DNA of 64,000 nucleotides from Rhizomys pruinosus (lineage: Eukaryota > Chordata > Mammalia > Rodentia > Spalacidae): positions 3,193,208 to 3,257,207 of the forward strand of contig VZQC01004543.1 in the NCBI GenBank assembly GCA_009823505.1. The letters run 5' to 3'. Made by a program: the position numbers and the translations under genes. Below, piece after piece: positions 43,111 through 53,854 of the stretch (the stretch's first letter is position 1; every line of letters starts with the position of its first letter). The notes beneath the pieces are model-generated. The model made no database searches and had not been told where the DNA came from. It saw nothing but the letters and a program-made list of their open reading frames with translations.

Positions 43111-45020
43111 GAATCCATTTTAAAAGTTTGTCTCCTATGAGGATCTATAAGAATAAAATGCTGCACAAGGTGGGCTGGGTGATGGCTAGGTTGACAACGT
43201 GCTTGCCTTCCCAGCATGAGAACTGGAGGTCGCATCCTCAGAACCACATGAATGCTGGGTGAGCTTGGCAGCTGTAACTCCAGAACTAGGAAGGTGGAGA
43301 CAAGGGATTGTCATCCTGGTCTATATAGAGGGTTCCAGGACAGCTGGGACTAAAGTGAGACCCTGTCTCAAAAAAGACAAAAAGTAAAATAATAAGTTTA
43401 GAGTTGTCATTCCCAAACTGACATTTCAGATTGATCAAGATAACCCGAGGGTGTCCGATGACAGTGGCTGTGCCTGATATGGCTTTAGATTCTGTCCCTG
43501 GGGCTTCGGATTACCTGCTGCCCCTGACAGCACAGGGGAAGCCCTGGGACTGTAGTGAGCAGCCGGCCTGGGTCAATACTGCCTGACCTCCAACCAGCTT
43601 AAGGCTTTAAGCTTAGAACTTGCATTTCCAGCGTCTCCTTTTGCAGGTGAGAGAGGAAGTGGAAGGGGCTGAGTACAGCCACAGAGGCCCATCAGGACGC
43701 GATCACTCCAGAGTTTCCAACAGCTCCCAGGAGATGATACCATCGTCCTGTTCAATGGAAACAGAACATGAGGACTAAGAAGCAAATTTCAAACTGTTCT
43801 GGTCCTTTTGAGCCTACTTTTGTCATTGCTCAGCCATCGTCCCCACTAGAGGGACTAAGCTTGACTGTCCAGGCAAGCACAGTATGTGTTGTTCCACATT
43901 ATTTTTTTTAATATTATTTATTCTGTATGTGTATGAGTGTACTGTCTGCATGTGGGTTTGTGCACCCCGTGTCGTGCAATGCTGCAATGTCAGAAGAGGG
44001 TACTACTTCAGAAGAGGGTGTCAGAACTGGAGTTAAATAAGGTTCTCATCTCAGCCACCATGGGGTGCTGGGGATCAAACCCCGGTCCTCTGCAAGAGCA
44101 GTAGGCACTCGCTCTTAACAGCTGGGTCATCTCTCCAGCCCTGTTCCACATTATTATGCAGAAATCTCCTGAGGTAGATTGTTTTAGGATAGGAAATGAA
44201 ATTGCCTCTTGGCAATTTTTTTTAAAAATGTACAGATGGTGCAGCATATCTACATGATTGTTTGTTGCTAAAGTTTATGTAAATGTGTGGTTTCAATTCA
44301 GCCTGAAAAACTAATCTCACCACATGTAATGTTAGCACAGAGGAATCTGATACCTTCTTCAGACTCTGCAGGCATTGCAGAACATGAGTGCACTTACACA
44401 CATGCAGGCAATACACTCATACACATAAAAGTAACAACAAACTGCAAAAGGGACCCTGTGTGTCCAACACCTTAGAGACTGTTCTACAGTGCAGGAGGGA
44501 GAGGGAACATCAGGAGTCAGCTGCAGAGAGGAAGGGAGCTCATGCAGCACTGCACTCAGGGAAATACCCAGGAGCAGCAGCCATGTTTTCAGGTCACTTC
44601 TGCTGCATCCACACAGCCTGGAGCTTGTGATGAGCAAGACCTTAGAGACCTGACCTGAACAGACTCCAGAATCTCTACTCAGACAACTTCAAAGCCCAAG
44701 AGATGTTTAATCCTAAACTGGACTTCTCTGAGCCTGGCACTGAGGAAGGAAAGCAGAGTGTGTGGATGGAAAGGGACTGAAATCCAGGGAGCAAGCTCTG
44801 TGATTGGAAGGAGTCCTGGAGGAAGGTGGGCTGGTCAGTCAGGGAGGGCTGGTTATCAGCATGGGCTCTTCTCTCCTGACTGTGGGGAAGTTGTGAGGAG
44901 GATAAAGGGAATTTCAGGTTGGGCAGAGGGAGGGAATCCTAGGACTCAGGAGAGCAGAAGGCGGAGGTATAGCGAGTTTGAGGTCATTCCTTGAGCTACA
45001 CTATGACAAAACCCTGTCTT
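43107..45020 (+). repeat. Segmental duplication module A, copy 3
   Basis: The longest copy, covering both the 5' part seen in copy 2 and the 3' part seen in copy 1. Contains the nested B4 (43,168-43,385), B2 (43,902-44,141) and B2 fragment (44,348-44,434). Sequence identity to copies 1 and 2 falls sharply past about 44,990. Confidence 0.88.
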
Positions 45021-46220
45021 CATGAGAAGGAAGAATAGTAAGGAAGGAAGATAAGTGATAAGGCAAGAAGGATAGGAATGAGGAGTATAGGAATAAGACG
45101 GATATAAAAGTGAGGTCTGTGGCATGATTGGCATCACCCTTGAATTCCGCACTCGTGAGAGCGTGTAGAAACTGTGTGGATCCTAGTTCTCTGGCCCAGA
45201 CTCGTTGGCTGGCCTACAAGTATAGATCGGCCGACGAGTGAATGATCAACTCAGTTTACAATAATATGTCAAATAAGTGATTAAATTCAGGATATGCAAT
45301 TATATAGGAGATAATGTTGCCATAATTTGGATGCAGATGCGTGTATGGGATAGTACATGATGAAGCCTTCGTAGGAAGGAGGTTACAGGAGAGCTTAAAG
45401 AGTGGTTGTATTACTGCTCAGGACATGTGTTGTATATTTTTTTTTTTTTTTTTTATTTTTTTTTCCACTCAGATGCTGTGTCTTTCTCGCCTCGCTGACT
45501 CTGCGTTGGTAGCAGATCAGAACGATTCATCATATAGGTAAGATGATCTGCGGTTTTTTACATCAACTGTTCTATATGCGACAGACTCTCTCTTGAGCAC
45601 TTCTCACGTTCGGTATAGGAAAACATCTTACCTCTTACTCCTCGCCGTGGTTGTTCTTCGGTATCTCTATCTGAGGATCATGTGGTCATGAGTATTTTTA
45701 TATTGTTCTGTTTAGTAAAACAAACCTATTGAAATTATCCCTGAAAGTATAGTCTAGGACTGTGTGTATTGACCAAACAGGTCCATGCACACTATGCATA
45801 CAGCAATCACGGCATTGACTGTTCAGTCCAGGCTTTATTGCCTCTCAAAAATTTGAGTGCTTCTTGTCCAAAACTGAAAATAAAACCCCTTCCAGGTTGA
45901 AAATTTAATGCATAGAAGAATATTGACTTTACAACTTTGTTCATAATCGCATTTTTTAAATAAATGAACTTTCGACATGGTGCGTGCTTGATCCGACGGA
46001 GGCGTGAAGCATAGGCGCAGTCTTGGAGTAGCCCTCCTCTCCTTGTGTATAATATCCAATTGATGGTGCGACTATTGGCTTTGGCAGGCTGTTGATGATT
46101 CTTGGTTGCGGTAGTTTTGTGTTTCAGCGCTTGTTTCTAGATGGTCGGAGTTCCAGGTCCCAAGCTGAGTGTTACGATGGAGAGTGTAGCTGTCTCAAAA
46201 AGCCACAAAAGAGAAAAAAA
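45021..46220 (+). repeat. Degraded continuation of module A plus module K copy 2
   Basis: 45,021-45,170 looks like the GGAA tract and B1 of 1,397-1,572 with an indel every few bases. 45,318-46,400 is module K, with two extra segments near 45,430-45,740 and 45,970-46,220 unlike anything else here. B1-like text at about 46,140-46,200 is scrambled in the same way. Probably low consensus accuracy rather than old divergence. Confidence 0.55.
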
Positions 46221-46387
46221 AAAAAAGTGACAGTTTCAGAGTGACTCAAATATGCCACAAATACTTGTCCACACGGTGTAGTTTTTACTTTGCTGTGACC
46301 ATCTAAACTAGACAGTGTAACCCATGTCATTGAGCCTACAGGGACTGGCCTGCCCTGAGTCAGAAGCACTCTTTTCTTTCCCTTTTA

Positions 46388-46397
46388 TTTCTATTTG

Positions 46398-46436
<39 letters not shown>
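46388..46436. repeat. (TG)n microsatellite
   Basis: About 24 TG units, followed within a few bases by the N at 46,441. Confidence 0.95.
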
Positions 46437-46441
46437 GTGAN

Positions 46442-46492
46442 GGGGCTACCGGGAGACCATGTCTCAAAAAAAAAAAAAAAAAGAGAGAGAGA
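46442..46492 (+). mobile_element. B1 SINE 3' end, truncated at an N
   Basis: Only 'ggggctaccgggagacc' and the A tail remain. The head is lost at the ambiguous base. Confidence 0.8.
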
Positions 46493-46689
46493 GAAATGAT
46501 GTATGACCTATGGAAAAAGTTTAAGAATTAAAAAATTGAAAAAAAGAATTTATTAATTTTATAAAATATTGACTTTCCTTGTGAATGTTTATATATAACA
46601 TATTTTTATCTTAGTGACCGCTCTGTTTTACCTTCACTTGTTCCCCCTATCATTTCTTCTTTTCCCCTGCAGATAGATACTCCATCTTC

Positions 46690-46995
46690 TATGTCCATGA
46701 GAACAGGTTGGTTTAGCTCACAGGTGGAAGGCTGCAGTTCCAGGAGCTCGCGTCCTCATGGATTTGATCTCTGGAGAAGAGCTCAGGCAGGAGGCACCCA
46801 GGACAGAAGTCTGTGTGAGAGAGAAGATCCCAGGGTGCAGCAGAAACCAGAGCCAGAGACGAGCCAGCAAGACCTCCTCCTAGGCCGTGGGGCTTGAGGT
46901 CCTGCACCTCAGTGTGCACGCACAGAGGACAGAGCTTCAAACAGGCCTGTCCAGCCTTCTGAACCTGCAACAAGACAGTGTCCTCCACATTTGAG
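46690..46995 (+). repeat. Module upstream of c, copy 1
   Basis: Aligns with 59,755-60,035: 'catgagaacaggttggttta', 'aggctgcagttccaggagc', 'gagaagatcccagggtgcag', 'gagccagcaagacctcct', 'gcacctcagtgtgcac'. Confidence 0.85.
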
Positions 46996-46997
46996 TT

Positions 46998-47151
46998 TTT
47001 TTTTTTTGGTCTTATCGAAACAGGGTCTCCCTGTAGTCCCAGCTGTCCTGGAACTCACTCTGTAGACCAGGCTGGCCTTGAACTCCCAAAGATCCGCCTG
47101 CCTCTGCCTCCCAAGTGCTAGGGTTAAAGGCGTGCGCCACCACGCCCGGCT
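46998..47151 (-). mobile_element. B1 SINE, young
   Basis: CpG-retaining ('aggcgtgcgccaccacgccc'), inserted in the module just before the point where the paralog at 60,035 continues. Confidence 0.93.
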
Positions 47152-47183
47152 CCACAATTGAGTTTTTTTTTAAATCACAGGAG

Positions 47184-47484
47184 GCCAGGTGTGGTGGCCC
47201 TTGCCTTTAATTCCAGCACTCTGGAGGCAGAGGCAGGTGGATCTCTGTAAGTTCAAGGCCAGCCTGGTCTACAAAGAAAGTTCCAGGCCAGCTGAGGCTG
47301 CAGGGAGACCCTGTTTCAAAAATAAAAATAAAAATTACACCTGGGCCTGGTGGCGCAGGCCTTTAATCCCAGCACTCGGGAGGCAGAGGCAGGATGTTCT
47401 CTGTGAATTCAAGGCCAACCTGGTCTACATAGCAAGCTCCAGGACAGCTGGAGCTACAAGGAGACCCTGTCTCAAAAAAGACAA
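47184..47484 (+). mobile_element. Two tandem B1 SINEs
   Basis: 47,184-47,330 and 47,338-47,484, both full length and similar. Confidence 0.92.
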
Positions 47485-47723
47485 AAAGTAAAATAAAAAA
47501 GAAGTCACAGGAAAAATCTCAAGATTAAATTACTGTACAGTTTCATGTTGGGCTTCATTCGTATGTATCCTGGGCACATTTGGCCCATGCAGGGTCCAAT
47601 GCAGGGTTCTGAACAGGAATGCAAATACCCATGTTGATGGCAACAGGATCCACAGGTAGGAGCAGCAGGTCAGCTTGCTCCCCTCCCCAGTGTGGTGTGC
47701 ACCGGACTGTGGTGTTCAGCCTA

Positions 47724-48050
47724 AAAAATGAAATCCCAGCACTTGGTGGATCTTTGTGAGTTCAAGGCCAGACTGGTCTCCATAGTGAGTTCCAGGACAG
47801 CTGGGGCTACAGGGAGACCCTGTCAAGAAGAAGAAGAAGGAAGAGGAGGAGAGGAAGGAGAGGAGGAGGAGGGAGGAGGAGAGGAAGAAGAGAGGAGGGG
47901 GGAGGAGGAAGGAGGAGAGGAGCGGAAGTAGGAGGCGGGAAGGGAGGGAGGAGGAGGGAGGAGGAGGAGAAAGACGGAGGAAGAGGAGGAAGATAGGAGG
48001 ATGAAGGAAGAGGAGGAGGAGGAGAAGAGGAGGAGGAGGAGGAAAAGGGC
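47724..48050 (+). mobile_element. B1 SINE with expanded (GAA)n/(GGA)n tail
   Basis: 47,724-47,826 is the B1 ('aaatcccagcacttggtgg' to 'gggagaccctgtc'). Its tail runs into about 220 bp of purine-only sequence. Confidence 0.85.
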
Positions 48051-48074
48051 AGTTTAGGTTTGTTTTTGTGTTTG

Positions 48075-48213
48075 GTGTTTTTGAGACAGGGTCTCCCTGT
48101 GGTCCCAGCTGTCCTGAACTGGCTATGTAGACCAGGCTGGCCTGGATCTCACAGAAATCCATCCACTTCTGCGTCCTAGGTGCAGGGATTAAAGACTGCA
48201 CCACAACGCCCCA
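48075..48213 (-). mobile_element. B1 SINE
   Basis: 'tttttgagacagggtctccc' to 'aagactgcaccacaacgcc'. Confidence 0.85.
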
Positions 48214-48224
48214 CACCAACCAGT

Positions 48225-48600
48225 TAGTTTTGTTAGCCACATGCCTTCCACATTGAAGAAGACCCCAAATCCCATGGCCACATGAATCACTCCAGGCCCA
48301 GCCCCATACATACCAGCAGCAGCGCAGCAGCAGCAGCAGCAGGAGGATGCTGGGGTCTCCTTGGCCACATTTCCACAGGATCTCCTTGGACTGTCCTAGG
48401 GAAGTCGGCAGGAGGCCTGACCACTGGGCCACAAACTAGAGCTCCTGCCCAGAGGTCAAACCTGAAACACGGGGGACTTAGTGAGAAGAGAAGTACCCTG
48501 ACTCCCATCAACAGGGAGATCTGTCCTCCCATAGGGCTGCGGTGTCCTGGGACTGCTGCAGAGGTCTGGGGAACGGAGAGCTCTGCCAGTTCAGTAGTGA
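48225..48600 (+). repeat. Module c, copy with (CAG)n
   Basis: Related to 60,560-60,830 and 55,610-55,980. An expanded CAG run (48,312-48,341) lies where the 60-kb copy has 'cagcagcagctgcgg'. The 'aagtcggcaggaggcctgac' segment is common to the plus-strand copies. Confidence 0.75.
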
Positions 48601-48672
48601 GGGACATGTCTTTAATCCCAGCATTTGGGGGTGGAGGCAGGCAGATCTCTGTGAGATCAAGAGCAGCTTTGG
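48594..48672 (+). mobile_element. B1 SINE fragment
   Basis: 'catgtctttaatcccagc' to 'ctgtgagatcaagagcagc'. Confidence 0.7.
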
Positions 48673-48679
48673 GGAGGGC

Positions 48680-49110
48680 ACAAGGAAGAGGAGAGAGGGG
48701 AGAGGGAGGACTAGGGAGAAGCAGGGAAGAACAGGAAGGAGGAAGGGGAGAGAAGAGAGATGGGGTAAGGATGGTGGGAGGGGGCGGAAGGAGGAGAAGC
48801 AAAGGCGGCAACCTCGGTTTGGGGAGGAAGAAAATACCCCATGCACAATAAAGATGAAAAGAGGTGTTCATGCTAAGTGACATAGGACAGATTCACGTGG
48901 GCAGATCCGTGGCTTTTATGTTGGAGGGTGCAGGGGGTCTTGTGGAAGTGCCTGTCTCTTTGGTTGGATATTTCCTTAAAATATCTCAATGTGAGCCCTG
49001 AAGTTGATGCAAAGAACGCAAAGGAGTGGAACCTTCGCAGAAGAAAGGGGGTGCAGAGCCGATAGAAAAGTGGAGCTGTTTATCTGTTTGAATGTGAGCC
49101 CTGGGATTGT
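48680..49110 (+). repeat. Module d
   Basis: Very close to 56,030-56,400: 'ggaggaagaaaataccccat' against 'ggaggaagagaacacacc', then 'agaggtgttcatg', 'taagtgacataggacag', 'gtggaaccttcgcagaag'. Confidence 0.85.
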
Positions 49111-49131
49111 GTGGAAAAAAGTAATTTGGGA

Positions 49132-49260
49132 GCCGGGCGTGGTGGTGCACGCCTTTAATCCTAGAACTCGAGAGGCAGAGGCAGGCGAATCTTTGTGGTT
49201 CAAGGCCAGCCTTGTCTACAGAGTGAGTTCCAGGCCAGCGGGCAAGAAAGAAAGATAAAA
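49132..49260 (+). mobile_element. B1 SINE, young
   Basis: 'gccgggcgtggtggtgcacg' head is intact. The 3' end is shortened to 'ccaggccagcgggcaagaa', with a long A-rich tail to 49,320. Confidence 0.9.
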
Positions 49261-49319
49261 AAAAAAAAAGACCTAAAAGAAAAAAAAAACAAAAAAAAAA
49301 AAAAAAAAAAAAAAAAAAC

Positions 49320-49680
49320 AAAAGAACATTTTTAACACATTTTCAAGGTAAGTCAATTGAATGAGGTTGTGCTTAAGTTGTTTCCCTAACGCACAAAGAG
49401 CTTCAATAAAAAAAATTGGCTTTGAAAAAAAAAATTCCGTTTCCCTGAAATTGAAGAGATAATGTTTCCAACAGTCTTTTTCCTTTTGTTAAAGGAACTG
49501 GCTTAAACGCGGGGTAGAAAAGGGCAGGCCGATAGGGACAGGCACTCATTTGTGGGTGCTGGGCAATCGAACCTTATAACGTTTTTGGTTGTTATAGGCC
49601 TTAGCCTTTAAACCCGCCCCGCTACCTCAGGCCCCAGGTTTTTTGCCCGGGCGGGGATTTAGACCTACATAAGTGTCAGG
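49320..49680 (+). repeat. Module e, uninterrupted copy
   Basis: Provides the empty site for the B2 at 40,659 ('gcttaagttgtttcccta'). Ends 'gatttagacctacataagtg' at the start of a GC-rich block. Confidence 0.8.
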
Positions 49681-50070
49681 CAATGCTGTCGCCCCGCTCC
49701 GCCCCGCCGCCCGCCCCCGTCCCCGCCACATCTCGCAGGACACTTTCCACCTCTTTCCAAAGCCACACTCTCCACCTGGATTTCACACACTCACACTAGC
49801 GCCCGCACACGACCTGCTCTTCACCGCCCAGTGCCCCGAGGGAACCCGGATCCACAGCCGCAGCACCCGTCCTTCACTCACTACCTCACACACACGCGCC
49901 GCGCGCCACCTTCCGGTCGCACACGAGAACAAATCTACCTCCACGCAGCCACTCCTCCTGCCTGCGCCCGCGCCAGCTCCAGCTCCAGCTCTTATCTCCT
50001 TATCTCCGTAGCTTCTGCCAGCCAGCCCCAGCGGGAGAGTCCGTCTGGTTGTGTGTGTTTGTTTCAGCTC
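49681..50070 (+). promoter_or_regulatory. GC-rich CpG-island-like block
   Basis: High C+G with repeated CpG ('cgccccgctccgccccgccg', 'cacgcgccgcgcgccacc'). Lies directly after module e, as GC-rich blocks do elsewhere in the array. The 112-codon frame at 49,673-50,011 is compositionally biased with no domain. Promoter function is inference only. Confidence 0.4.
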
Positions 50071-50079
50071 TAAATGTTG

Positions 50080-50083
50080 TCGG

Positions 50084-50122
<39 letters not shown>

Positions 50123-50206
50123 CTCCCTTTAATGTTGAGTCTGTTCGCTGAAGAGGGAAAATGCTATTCTTTACCATCATCCTAGTCAGCCCTTGTGTGT
50201 GTGTGC

Positions 50207-50247
<41 letters not shown>

Positions 50248-50321
50248 CTCCCTTTAATGTTGAGTCTGTTCCCTGAAGAGGGAAAATGCTATTCTTTACC
50301 ATCATCCTAGTCAGCCCTTGA
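50080..50321. repeat. Tandem duplication of (TG)n plus unique segment, period about 125 bp
   Basis: Two units, each a TG run followed by 'cagtctccctttaatgttga ... catcctagtcagcccttg', at about 50,119-50,194 and 50,244-50,320, with one substitution (gttcgctg/gttccctg). Confidence 0.93.
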
Positions 50322-50571
50322 CAGCCACCACTGATGGAACAGGAGTCCGCGAGAACCAGGTTCCAGGAAGAAGGAACTGTTCCTTCTGTGATGTTGCTTT
50401 CGGAGCATGTGGAGGAACTGAGGGACTGGGGGGAGTGTCCCATAGCAGTGACCTTGCCCATTTGAGGGTGTCTTATGATGAGACCAGACATTTCGGAGGG
50501 GCAGTTAAGTCCCCCAGAAACCAAATTTCTAAAAACATTTAACCTCAATTTATTGATTAAAAAAAATTTTT

Positions 50572-51045
50572 TTTTTTGGTCATTCTGAGGCAAGGTCTCC
50601 CTGTAGCCCCAACTGTCCTGTAACTCACTATGTAGACCTGGCTGGCCTTGAACTCACAGAGATACGCTTGGAATTACAGGAGTGCGCCACCACGCCCAGC
50701 TCAATTGTTGATTTTGATTGTTATTTATTTTCTAGACAGAGTGTCCCTGTAGCCCCAGCTGGCCTGGAACTCACTAGGAAGACCAGGTTTGCTTCCATCT
50801 CACGGAAATCCATCTTCCTCTGCCTCCCAAGTGCTGGGGTTAATTAAGCTCAGTGGACTTGTGTCCAGCCTCCACCCAGTGAGCAGTGGGATCCATAGGC
50901 ATGCCTTCCAGGGAGGGCCTCTGGGGTATGGAAGTGACTTCTCACTATGGGAGAATCATTCCTCACTAAGTAGCCCTGGGAACTCAGAGATCTGCCTGCC
51001 TCTGCTTTTTGAGTGCATTAAAGGCATGCACTACATGCCTGGCCT
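50572..51045 (-). mobile_element. Three B1 SINEs in reverse
   Basis: 50,572-50,702 ('gaggcaaggtctccctgtag'), 50,735-50,842 (interrupted at its 3' end) and 50,958-51,045 ('ctctgcttttt... aaaggcatgcactacatgcc'). Confidence 0.8.
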
Positions 51046-51047
51046 TC

Positions 51048-51590
51048 TTTGGCATCTATCTTAAAGGCTCTCTTTTCATCTCTCATTTTATTAATTTAGG
51101 TCTTCTTTCTCTTTTTGTTAGTTTGGCTGAAGATATGTCATTGTTGTTTATCTTATCAAAGAACCAATTCTTAGTGTCATTGATTCTTTGTATTGTTGTT
51201 TGTGCCATTTCATTGATTTCTGCCCTGATCGTAATGATTTCTTTCCATCTTCAGGCTCTTACCATCTATTTATGGTGGGTAACCAAGAGCAACGACAATA
51301 GCGTACATTATTTTGGAGTGCTTCCCTGAGAATCCCTCATTTGCCTCAGGTAAGACCCTGATTCGGGTTTAGCTTGTTCTTTTTGCCCAGAGCCCCAAGT
51401 TATTCATTTGAGACCTCTCTGATTTCTTAATGTGTGCACTTGGAACTATAAGCCTCCTAATAAGGACCGCCTTCATTGCATCCCATAGGTTTTGATATGC
51501 TGTATTTTCATTGTCATTTAATTCTAGTAATTGTTTTTTATTTCCTTCTGATTTCTTTTAAGGACACATTCACAGCATCTGTGAGTACAT
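51048..51590 (-). mobile_element. L1 ORF2 fragment
   Basis: The minus strand reads 'INDTKNWFFDKINNNDIS' and 'SAKLTKRERRPKLIK', characteristic of the endonuclease-RT linker of L1 ORF2. An unrelated segment of about 90 bp interrupts it near 51,262-51,350. Confidence 0.85.
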
Positions 51591-51629
51591 GAGTTTTCTT
51601 TTTTCTTTAAAAAAAAGAAAAAAGAATGG

Positions 51630-51659
51630 AGGAAGAGAGAGAGCGAGAGCGAGAGCGAG

Positions 51660-51697
<38 letters not shown>

Positions 51698-51752
51698 CTA
51701 GAGAGAGAGAGAGAGCGAGAGCTAGAGAGAGAGAGAGAGAGAGAGATAGAGA
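51630..51752. repeat. (GAGAGC)n/(GA)n simple repeat
   Basis: Pure GA with regular GAGAGC interruptions and two 'gagctagaga' units. Confidence 0.95.
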
Positions 51753-52050
51753 AGAAGGACCAGAGGGAAGAAGAGGCGTCCTACCCGGTATAATAAGGAT
51801 GAAAGCACAAGAGGAAAAACCCATGAAACCTGTATACGATGTGGGGCAGAGGTTTTAAAGAAAATGTCTATTTTCTGGATATTTCCTATGAGCCCTGAAC
51901 TGTTCTAAAGCGTAAAATGGATGCAATGAAAAAAAGACAAGGACAACACAGACCAGACGCTGAAGTGGGGCTCCCCACCCGTGTCTGACCACTCGCAATG
52001 GACCTGGGTTTAAGCTCGATTATAATGTGAATTAATTAATAATTTTAATT
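51745..52050 (+). repeat. Module d, diverged copy
   Basis: Closest to 27,190-27,465 ('gaaagcacaagaggaaaaacc', counted from gcacaagagg, and 'caatggacctgggtttaagc'). Confidence 0.65.
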
Positions 52051-52089
52051 TAATTTCCCAAAGGTAACCAACTTAATCAGGATGGGTTT

Positions 52090-52250
52090 AAGTGTTAAAT
52101 TTCATTAAGTTTAAAATGAAAGACAATCTTTTCACCAAGAATTCAGTGGACAATGATAAACATGAGATGCATTGGGCAAGTTCATGCGTTCGCTCCTTGA
52201 AGAAGTGTTTTGCTGAGTTGGTTGTGAAAAATATAGTCAAACAAACACCA
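52090..52250 (+). repeat. Module h copy
   Basis: 'gttaaatttcattaagttta', 'caccaagaattcagtgga', 'cattgggcaagttcatgc', 'ctccttgaagaagtg'. Confidence 0.7.
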
Positions 52251-52349
52251 AGAAAAATGAGGAATGAAGAAGAAAGAAAGGAAGGAAGAAAAAAAATGAA
52301 ATTACAATGTTAGGTCGTTTGAGTTGATGCACCTGGGAGGGCAAAAGAT

Positions 52350-52437
52350 GTGTAGCCCAAGCTGGCCTCGAACTCCAGATCCGCCTGCCTCTGCCTCCTT
52401 CAGCAAATCCTACCGGTGGGCGCCACCACCACCGGCG
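52350..52437 (-). mobile_element. B1-like variant V1 with diagnostic 3' text
   Basis: Reads 'gtagcccaagctggcctcg', then 'ctgcctcc' followed by TTCAGCAAATCCTACCGGTG in place of the usual 'caagtgctgggattaaagg', then 'cgccaccaccacc'. Confidence 0.75.
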
Positions 52438-52458
52438 AGGATAGTCGCTGCTTCTAAT

Positions 52459-52487
52459 CTAGTGAAGCTTGCGCCCTGATGACGTCA
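52459..52487 (+). promoter_or_regulatory. CRE/ATF-type box in conserved module (copy 1)
   Basis: CTAGTGAAG, nine bases, then TGATGACGTCA. TGACGTCA at 52,480-52,487 is a perfect palindromic CRE. The same arrangement recurs at 57,081, 61,991 and 62,229. Binding and promoter activity are inferred from the motif alone. Confidence 0.5.
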
Positions 52488-52489
52488 GC

Positions 52490-52810
52490 CACCCTCCTTT
52501 CCTAGGGGGAGGAGCCTGAGAGCAAAGCCCGAAAAATCAGAAACCAGAAAACCCGCCAAGTCTCTGCAAAGAACGTTTCTGCTCTGGCGGCTTCTGGAGT
52601 GGGGCGAACTTCATTAAAGCAGAGGAGGCAGACGGAGGCGGCGGGATGGGAGAGAGGGGCGTGTGTTGTGGAGAACAGAGATGGAGAGCGGAGAGGTTTT
52701 GGGAGTTTGGGGAATCCCAGCGAGCGTTGTTTGTTGGAAGGTTAGGGGCGGTTTCTTGGGTGTTGGAGCTGGTTTGTGTTTATAGATTTGTGTTTTCTTT
52801 GTCGTGGGGA
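52490..52810 (+). repeat. Module f (GC-rich), copy 1
   Basis: 'ggaggagcctgagagc', 'aaaacccgccaag', 'ctgctctggcggcttctgg', 'ggaggcggcgggatggga' and 'gagaggggcgtg' align with 61,480-61,640. Confidence 0.75.
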
Positions 52811-52811
52811 A

Positions 52812-52907
52812 AAAAAAAACTATGGAGACCAGGCGCTGGTCTCGAACTCCAGATCCTCCTGCCTTTGCCTCTTTCAGCAAATCCTACCGGTGTGCGCCAC
52901 CATCACC
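52812..52907 (-). mobile_element. B1-like variant V2
   Basis: 'tctcgaactccagatcctcc' then 'ttcagcaaatcctaccgg'. A CRE half-site follows at 52,954 (GTGACGCAAC) and a TATAAAT at 52,976. Confidence 0.75.
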
Positions 52908-52949
52908 GTAAGCTGACGGCTCAACAGAGGTGCTACTAGAAGCTCATGA

Positions 52950-53110
52950 GTGGTGACGCAACTAGCTCGGAGGGTTATAAATCATCCATTTGTGGAGGCC
53001 AAATGGGAGTTCCCATTAACGCTCCGCTTAGTTCTCCGCTTTTCTTTCCGAACCCTTAGCTCGCGCGCGCCCTACCCGCCATGGACCGAAACAAACACAT
53101 CGCCTTCCAG
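52950..53110 (+). promoter_or_regulatory. TATA-containing promoter-like segment
   Basis: GTGACGCAAC, then TTATAAATC at 52,975-52,983, then a CpG block 'gctcgcgcgcgccctaccc' and ATG in good context (ccgccATGG) at 53,081. That frame closes after 14 codons, so no protein is proposed. Confidence 0.35.
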
Positions 53111-53324
53111 CGCCCCGGACTCTAAGCTACGCCCACCCTTGCCCCTCCTGCTCCCATCTCAAGCAGTCTCTCCTATTCAGCCCGGTGCACCGCTCTCCTG
53201 CCTCTCTACTCTGCTCTCCATTTGCCCTCTCCACCTCCCGACCACACACACACACACACACACACACACCACTCCCGCACACGCTCTACACCTACGCTGC
53301 CCTTCCTCGCTGCTCACTGACAGT

Positions 53325-53850
53325 TTTCAAACCACTCCACCCGGGAAAGTCTCAAGTGCACATGTGGCAGTTATCTTCTGGCTCCATGGAAACAGCTGGA
53401 GGGCATGTTTCTCCTAACCTTTATCTCCTCGAGGACACGGGATTGGCGTCAAGTCACTACTCCACTGATTTGGGGATTGGGGTGGGGACGTCCACTAGTC
53501 CTTGCATCATTGACAGAAATTTTCAAGTGTGTGAAGCTGGTGTGAGTGTGAGAAGAGACCTCGATAGGAAAGACGAAGTAGTGAATGGACCCAACTGGTT
53601 CTGTCCATTGGCCCCCTCAGCGCCTGACACAAGGCCTCCATCAGATGTCCACACTGCTTTCAGAGAGCCTGCCTTCCCCAAGTTGGTTTCCTAGCCAGTA
53701 CTGCGTTCCGATTTTCCACATCTATGCATGCTCTGGACCTAGCTGGGGCCAGATGTTAAAGAATAGTAACGATTTTCAAAGCATTAGGACAAAGATAAAG
53801 AATATGGACAACATCCAATTGTCATATTGTTTCATATGGCTTAGTGTTGT
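53325..53850 (+). repeat. Module g, copy 1
   Basis: Pairs with 63,085-63,635: 'agtgcacatgtggcagtt', 'ttcttctggctc' against 'ttcttctagctc', 'ggtccactag'-type text, 'tttcaaagcat' against 'tttcagatatt'. Unidentified origin. Confidence 0.75.
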
Positions 53851-53854
53851 TTAT

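Noticed and set aside
47716..48432. 238-codon minus-strand frame
   Set aside because: Runs through a B1, a polypurine tract, a second B1 and module c, so it cannot be a gene.
48287..48883. 198-codon minus-strand proline/leucine-rich frame
   Set aside because: Covers module c and a GA-rich stretch; not conserved in the paralogs at 55.6 and 60.4 kb.
49673..50011. 112-codon frame in the GC-rich block
   Set aside because: Composition-driven (proline, alanine, histidine, serine) with no domain, and it is absent from other GC-rich modules.
51630..51858. Arg/Glu-rich frame that looks like an RS/RE-type domain
   Set aside because: Translation of a GAGAGC/GA simple repeat.
53081..53125. ATG in strong Kozak context after a TATA-like box
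   Set aside because: The frame closes after 14 codons, and no downstream exon or splice-conserved frame was seen.
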